Positions 6,431-10,031 of a DNA stretch of 10,031 bases are shown one piece after another (positions within the stretch are counted from its first letter, which is position 1; every line of letters starts with the position of its first letter). The stretch covers positions 1 through 10,031 of the forward strand of contig JANXXV010000318.1 in the NCBI GenBank assembly GCA_025350445.1, written 5' to 3'. Below the pieces are notes generated by a model. It did no database searches. It saw only the letters and a program-made list of their open reading frames with translations, and was not told the origin of the DNA. Position numbers and translations under genes: made by a program. The stretch is from Bryobacteraceae bacterium (lineage in GTDB: Bacteria; Acidobacteriota; Terriglobia; Bryobacterales; Bryobacteraceae).

Positions 6431-8293
6431 TTATTTCACCGTTATCTTGAGCGACTGGCTACCGTTCACCACTTGCTCAAATGGAATGGACATCTGTTCC
6501 TGCACGCTTTCCGAAGCGCTGACAAAGGGGCGGTTGGCGGAGCGGCCCGACTGCATTACGTTGAGCACCGACGCGGGAAGGCTAGGCAGCGTTTTGTCGT
6601 CTTCGAAATATGTGGGGCGGCCTTGCACCAGCGACACGTAGAGACGGTTATTGGTGCGCTCCTGATTGATTAGCGACACGGCCTCGGGCAGATCGATGAA
6701 GCGATTGGCCGATGCGGCGAAGCTTTGCATCTTGTTCAAAGTATCCGCGTCGCTGAGCAAGATGCGATGGTCGCCTTTGGGCATGCCGGCGGGGATCTTG
6801 ACCATGAACTCCTTCTCGATCCGGCCGCCGCGGTAGGGGCGCAGAAAAACCTTCACCGGAATCTCCGCTCCCGCTTCCACTTCATTGCTGGCTACCCAGG
6901 CGTTCTCGATGCTGGCGGTGCGGCGCTCGGGCAGAAGGTCGATGGTGGCGTTCACGCTCTTCAATTGCGGGACCTTTACGTTATTGGCGAACAGCCGGTT
7001 GAATTTGTCACCCCACCATCCGGCCAGCAGCATGGGCGCGGGCACTGGAATGTCGCTGGGCGCGAGCATGGTGCTCAAGGAAATTTTCTGTTGTCCGTCT
7101 AGTTCCACACTGCCGCTGAAGCGGTAGGTGGCGTCGTCAGAGAAGTCGTTCATACCGGAGATGGAATTGAACAGCGTGAGCATCATCAGATACGGCGTCC
7201 ATTTTTGTTGGACGAAGACGTTGAAGTGGAGAGTTTTTTCCTTCTTCACCTGGTCGCCTTCACCGAAAGTCCGGACGCGGACGTTCACCGGAATCATTTC
7301 AGAGGTAGCGCCGAGTTCGCCCATAATGCCGCTGTGACGGTCCTGCTTCTGCGCGCCTACTACTTCGGTTGCATTCGCGATTTTGGTGGGCTGATAGGTG
7401 GAGGCCAGCACCATCAGTACTTCGCCCTTGCTCATGGGCATGTCCACCGGGCCCAGATTGAAGAATGGATGACCGAAGGCCAGCACGCGCTTGCCATCGT
7501 TATACGTCACGGTTCCCAACCCGGTTACGTTCATGTCGCCGGACACCAGGATGCCGGCCACCGAGTCGCCGGGCTGCAGCGCGGTTTTCCAATCGGCTGC
7601 CGGTTTCGAGCTTTGCACCGCGCCGCTGGCCCCGCCCTGTACCGCGGTGATGCCGAGTTGCTGGAACATGGGGCCGAACTGGCGCAGGACATCCTCATGA
7701 AAACCGGAGAAAGTTAACGGCGATTCTATCGGCGTCATGATTGGCGTCTGCTGGCCGAACGAAGCGCCGGCGGCCAGCACTTTCGCCAGCAAATCGCCGG
7801 GCACGGATGCGGCTTGCGCTTTGATGGATGGCTGGGCGTTATCCGGGGTGCGCGCGTCGGACGGACGGCTGGTGTCGAAGTCGTTAATCTCAAGCATCAA
7901 CTCGATCGGCGTGATGCCGCAGATGGCATCGGGAGAAAACTGCCCGATCTGGGTGGAGAGCGCGCCTATCAGCTTTCCATCCACATAGATTGGGCTGCCG
8001 CTCATGCCCTTGGCCACGCTGGTGCGCTCGGCTTTTCCGCCCATTTTGCCCACGATGATGTCTTGTTTAGGGCCCCAGGCGTTCTTCCATAAGCCGATGA
8101 TTTCCACCGGGACGGCTTCGGGAACTTTGCCGCTGAACACTGTCCAGGCGACGGCTTTCATGCCGGGTTTCACATCCGACAATTTCATGATTTCCACTTT
8201 GCCGGACTTGGGCCGCTCCATTTCAGCGGCGAACGCGAGGGTAGTAAAAATTGGGATTGCGATTAGGAATGACTGCGCGACCTTTCGGTTCAT
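6431..8293 (-). CDS. Exported SpoIVB-type (S55) peptidase-domain protein with permuted motifs
   Basis: The 620-residue product has a Sec signal peptide (VAQSFLIAIPIFTTLAFAA, about 5-23). Residues 91-136 read like the serine end of the S55 domain: VAKGMSGSPIYVDGKLIGAL, with S98 as likely nucleophile, then GITPIELML. Residues 241-292 read like the histidine end: GDSVAGI, GLGTVTYNDGKRVLAFGHPF with H275, and PMSKGEVL, followed by IMGELGATSEMIPV. In Bacillus SpoIVB the His part precedes the Ser part, so the order is reversed here. The remaining 280 residues are beta-rich, with no family recognised. The ATG at 8293 is preferred over a GTG 6 bases upstream because AAGGAAGT lies 7 bases before the ATG. 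It leads the operon with the propeller gene. The protein may be an autoproteolytic or regulatory envelope protease; activity and targets are not shown by the sequence. Confidence 0.8.
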   Translation of the reverse strand: MNRKVAQSFLIAIPIFTTLAFAAEMERPKSGKVEIMKLSDVKPGMKAVAWTVFSGKVPEAVPVEIIGLWKNAWGPKQDIIVGKMGGKAERTSVAKGMSGSPIYVDGKLIGALSTQIGQFSPDAICGITPIELMLEINDFDTSRPSDARTPDNAQPSIKAQAASVPGDLLAKVLAAGASFGQQTPIMTPIESPLTFSGFHEDVLRQFGPMFQQLGITAVQGGASGAVQSSKPAADWKTALQPGDSVAGILVSGDMNVTGLGTVTYNDGKRVLAFGHPFFNLGPVDMPMSKGEVLMVLASTYQPTKIANATEVVGAQKQDRHSGIMGELGATSEMIPVNVRVRTFGEGDQVKKEKTLHFNVFVQQKWTPYLMMLTLFNSISGMNDFSDDATYRFSGSVELDGQQKISLSTMLAPSDIPVPAPMLLAGWWGDKFNRLFANNVKVPQLKSVNATIDLLPERRTASIENAWVASNEVEAGAEIPVKVFLRPYRGGRIEKEFMVKIPAGMPKGDHRILLSDADTLNKMQSFAASANRFIDLPEAVSLINQERTNNRLYVSLVQGRPTYFEDDKTLPSLPASVLNVMQSGRSANRPFVSASESVQEQMSIPFEQVVNGSQSLKITVK

Positions 8294-8300
8294 AGACACT

Positions 8301-8308
8301 ACTTCCTT
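8301..8308 (-). promoter_or_regulatory. Shine-Dalgarno that fixes the S55 gene start
   Basis: On the minus strand this reads AAGGAAGT, a strong ribosome binding site. It sits 7 bases before the ATG at 8293-8291, an ideal distance, but overlaps or touches the GTG at 8299-8297, which excludes the GTG as an efficient start. Confidence 0.7.
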
Positions 8309-8310
8309 GT

Positions 8311-8342
8311 ATGCTTCCGGAGACGTATACTTCCGGAGACGT
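8311..8342. repeat. 16-bp direct tandem repeat upstream of the S55 gene, possible operator
   Basis: Two adjacent 16-base copies, ATGCTTCCGGAGACGT (8311-8326) and ATACTTCCGGAGACGT (8327-8342), differ by a single base. Each contains the palindrome TCCGGA. The pair lies 2 bases beyond the Shine-Dalgarno of the S55 gene, so it is in the 5' leader or overlaps the promoter. A spacing of 16 bases between equivalent positions is about one and a half helical turns. A regulator-binding function is inferred only from position and conservation; a simple duplication is the alternative. Confidence 0.7.
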
Positions 8343-8438
8343 GGCCCGGACGGATTTCGCCGTAACTTTGTTGTCTACTCCTATTATCGTTCAAGTTTCG
8401 GGGGCGCGGGGGTCGGCGCGTTGGCGAGGCTTGACGGC

Positions 8439-8517
8439 AAAAAAAACAAAACACCTCTGAGGATAGTTGAATCCACGGGATGTTCCGTGTGGAGCGGCCG
8501 GCTTCTGCCTGGCCGCT
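8439..8517 (-). terminator. Hairpin followed by a T-tract, possible terminator of the broken minus-strand gene
   Basis: Just past the stop of the broken minus-strand gene (8533) lies a strong hairpin at 8517-8493: AGCGGCC, then A-GGC-AGAA-GCC, then GGCCGCT, a 7-bp stem with an inner 3-bp stem and one bulge. About 40 bases further, at 8451-8439, the minus strand has TTTTGTTTTTTTT. The gap is too long for a textbook intrinsic terminator; a small CCT-CAG-AGG stem lies nearer to the T-tract. Together they are a plausible but imperfect termination region. Confidence 0.4.
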
Positions 8518-8695
8518 TCCGGGCAATTCTCACTACTTCTTGGAAATTCTCTCGTCGATGACCAGCAATTCCCGGCAAGCAAGATAGCGGAGTTTACCCG
8601 GATTCCCCATGGTCTCCTGATAATCTTTCCCCGGCTGTGCATTCTTGAAGGCTTCGGTCGTATCGCGTAACCCGATAACGGCTTTCCAGTTTGGC

Positions 8696-8827
8696 TATTG
8701 TGCCGTCCCGGCTAATTCTTTACAACATGCTACTGGGCGCAAGGTGGGGCAGACACCTTGTTTGCGCGCGACCCCTCGGCGAGCGCTCTTGCTCCCGTCC
8801 TCAGCTCTTACGGGGGACAGGACACTA
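8696..8827. mobile_element. MITE-like non-autonomous insertion of about 130 bp
   Basis: This block separates two in-register halves of the broken gene and has no coding content. Its ends are imperfect inverted repeats: CTATTGTGCCGTCCC from 8695 on the plus strand, and CTAGTGTCCTGTCCC from 8828 read on the minus strand, 12 of 15 identical. The minus-strand triplet TAG occurs at both junctions (8827-8825 and 8697-8695), consistent with a TA or TAG target duplication, although these bases could also belong to the inverted repeats. Removing 130 bp from one TAG to the other rejoins AAC-TAG-CCA in the reading frame of both halves. It contains the palindromic repeat at 8740-8788. No transposase is present, so any movement would have used one supplied elsewhere. 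Confidence 0.65.
8740..8788. repeat. Second copy of the dispersed palindromic repeat, inside the insertion
   Basis: The copy begins with a perfect 7-bp inverted repeat, CAAGGTG (8740-8746) and CACCTTG (8754-8760), and continues into TGCGCGCGACCCCT, identical to the copy at 4031-4081 read on the opposite strand. It ends in GAGCGCTC (8781-8788). In this copy the second hairpin has lost most of its pairing. Confidence 0.7.
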
Positions 8828-9528
8828 GTTATCCGCGCTGTAGGCTGAGTACTTCAAATCGGTACCCCCAGGCAGCATCGCCATAGCGAACAGCCAGGCA
8901 CTTTGTGTCCCGTCCTTGGTCCACTGTGCCGCTAACGGACGCCAAACCTCGTTTTCAAACTTGATTTACTCGGGCGCATTGTGAACCTTCCCGTAGTTCA
9001 GGAATACGTAGTTTCCCTTTTGCGATTGACCCCCTCGTATGCGAACGTTCCAAATCTCAGTTGAGACAAGGTGCGATAAGCTGTCGCGTTTCGCTGTGTA
9101 ACTGGCGCGCTCATTTTTGCACCGGCTTTTTGTGTCGCTTTTTCAAGACCCGGACGGCCTTGCGGCTCCCCGGGCGCGCCTTCGTAAATTGTCGTACTCA
9201 TGTAATCGCGGCGAGCCTCGGAACCAGCGGGCGAGACGGCGCGCAGAAGCGTCCACGCGGCGGCCTCGCCGGCGTCGATTCCCGTTTGCATCAGCTTCGC
9301 AGTCGGATCCAGTGCGAATTCCCGGTACTCGGCGAACTTCCAGGGCGTCACTTTGATACCTGCCGGAGTTTGGAAGAACCTGGTCTGTTGTTGGGCGCAA
9401 AGTTTGCCCGCCATTACAAAAGCGGCGCTGCTGGGATTCTAAATCTTCGGCCAAACAACTCGCCCGCAAAACCGTAGCAGTGAAACAAGCGCGCAACGTC
9501 TTGGTTCAATATAAACTGGCGAAAGGGA

Positions 9529-9742
9529 ATGCAGGACCAAGTACGAAATCATACCGTATTGGAGTAACAAGGACGAAGGGGTTATTGCTGAAATGCCGGA
9601 ATTGGCAGGCTGCGCGGCCGATGGCGCTACCCGGCAGGAAGCATTTGCCAACGTCGAGATCGTGATCGCGGAATGGTTGGAAACCGCTCGGAAAGTCGGA
9701 TGCACTATTCCCGAGCCCAAGGGCCGCCTTCTATTTTCGTGA
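9529..9742 (+). pseudogene. HicB-like antitoxin (UPF0150), start out of register
   Basis: The plus-strand frame from ACC at 9536 to TGA at 9740-9742 encodes 68 residues of a typical HicB partial RNase-H fold: TKYEIIPYWSNKDEGVIAEM, PELAGCAADGATRQEAFANV, IAEWLETARKVGCTIPEPKG and RLLFS at the end. This is close to the family's usual length of about 70. The ATG at 9529-9531 is exactly where a start is expected, but one extra base lies between it and the HicB frame; without it the N-terminus would read MRTKYEII. No other ATG, GTG or TTG precedes the frame after the TAA at 9512-9514, and the first in-frame ATG is internal (MPEL). No HicA toxin is recognisable on either side, so the gene is an orphan and probably inactive, unless the extra base is a sequencing error. 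Confidence 0.75.
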
Positions 9743-9765
9743 GTCGTTCGGTCGGCGCCGTTCCA

Positions 9766-9793
9766 TTGGCCGTACCGCCGGCGGTTAGCCGAA
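9766..9793. repeat. Imperfect inverted repeat downstream of the HicB-like gene
   Basis: A perfect 12-base palindrome, ACCGCCGGCGGT (9774-9785), is flanked by TTGGC on the left and GCCGAA on the right, which pair with unequal internal loops. It lies 24 bases after the HicB-like stop. Without a T-tract it is at best a weak terminator. Elsewhere in 9743-9902 I see no gene. Confidence 0.5.
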
Positions 9794-9902
9794 TTGCCCT
9801 TACCTGTGCCTGGCCTCGGGCCTTTCGCCAAACGGACAATTTTTCCGGGGCTGTAGGGCGATCCTCGCAATTGCGGAATCGTTTTTCATTCGTGCAAGCT
9901 AT

Positions 9903-10031
9903 TCACGGATCTCGGAACCACGTGGACCGCACGGTCGCTCCCCGGCGCGCGACGTTGTCAAAGGGCAGATTGGTAAGCGGAAAATTGCCGCTGAAAGTTC
10001 GCGAGGTAATCAAAGTGCCCGAAAAGGCCGG
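9903..10031 (-). CDS. Possible C-terminal end of an unidentified protein
   Basis: One minus-strand frame is open from the right edge for 42 codons to a TGA at 9905-9903. It ends in NLPFDNVARRGATVR followed by STWFRDP, and has moderately GC-rich third positions. The composition is protein-like, but I recognise no family, and a plus-strand frame over the same bases (GRLVSGKLPLKVREVIKVPE) looks equally plausible. It is listed because a gene entering from the right may end here. Confidence 0.25.
   Translation of the reverse strand, partial: PAFSGTLITSRTFSGNFPLTNLPFDNVARRGATVRSTWFRDP

Larger units (their letters stand above)
8533..9414 (-). pseudogene. Broken gene for a secreted two-repeat protein of an acidobacterial type
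   Basis: Three separate frames add up to one protein. The N-part (9414 to about 9068) starts MAGKLCAQQQTRFFQ, which looks like a signal-peptide end cleaved after LCA; the true start is probably lost, since an in-frame TAG lies 9 codons upstream. It continues with KFAEYREFAL, AWTLLRAVSPAG and YMSTTIYEG. After a one-base frame change near 9060-9068 the frame reads EIWNVRI, NYVFLNYGKVHNAPE, a TAA at 8968-8966 where a residue such as Tyr would be expected, then KFENEVWRPLAAQW, AWLFAMAMLPGGTDLKYSAY. This is interrupted at about 8827 by a non-coding insert and resumes at 8694 with PNWKAVIGLR, PGKDYQETM and RELLVIDERISKK, ending in TAG at 8535-8533. The two halves share a pattern (KF, W, PxG, Y), suggesting an internal duplication like tandem dimeric alpha/beta barrels. 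Function unknown. Confidence 0.75.

Noticed and set aside
9061..9477. Plus-strand 138-residue open frame
   Set aside because: It is antisense to the broken minus-strand gene, whose family pattern is readable; the plus-strand product resembles nothing.
9415..9528. Possible HicA toxin gene upstream of the HicB-like frame
   Set aside because: None of the three plus-strand frames shows the HicA pattern (a G-S-H core followed by a P-x-G-T-x2-x-I-L end); 9743-10031 does not show it convincingly either.

Overview
The window looks like chromosomal DNA of an Acidobacteriota bacterium, most likely of the Solibacter/Bryobacter group. This is inferred from the protein families and the high GC content, not from a database search: a secreted SpoIVB-type (S55) protein, a secreted propeller/Ig protein, a Tat-exported enolase-superfamily enzyme and a decayed two-repeat secreted protein of a kind I associate with that phylum. 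Nearly all intact genes lie on the minus strand, so transcription runs from right to left.

Intact block (about 8342 down to 1). In transcription order it holds: a permuted S55-domain exported protein (8293-6431); a large exported beta-propeller/Ig-like protein 4 bases after it with a TTG start (6426-4240); a 228-base leader carrying two back-to-back hairpins and a 24-bp tandem repeat; a galactonate-dehydratase-like enolase-superfamily protein with a Tat-like signal (4011-2812); a UbiA-like membrane protein overlapping it by 29 bases (2840-2004); a class I methyltransferase coupled to that by an ATGA overlap (2007-1369); a degenerate MNT/HEPN (MntA/HepT-type) toxin-antitoxin pair (1307-677); and the N-terminal part of a multi-spanning GT39-like membrane protein that runs off the left edge (422-1). 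The S55 and propeller genes probably form one envelope-directed operon. The UbiA-like and methyltransferase genes look like a coupled pair acting on a membrane lipid, but their substrate is not visible.

Decayed zone (about 8430 to 10031). A minus-strand gene for a secreted protein with an internal duplication is broken by a frameshift, a nonsense codon and a small non-coding insertion of about 130 bp. That insertion has imperfect terminal inverted repeats and contains a palindromic sequence that also occurs in the leader of the enolase-superfamily gene. Removing exactly 130 bp rejoins the two halves of the broken gene in frame. Beyond it lies a plus-strand HicB-like antitoxin whose reading frame is one base out of register with its ATG and which has no visible HicA partner. 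The last 130 bases hold only the possible end of an unidentified minus-strand frame.

The most notable points are the insertion, the palindrome shared between two loci, the paired loss of key residues in the MNT/HEPN module, the reversed Ser/His motif order of the S55 protein, and two different short tandem repeats placed just upstream of genes. I found no tRNA, rRNA, CRISPR array, intact transposase or complete insertion sequence.
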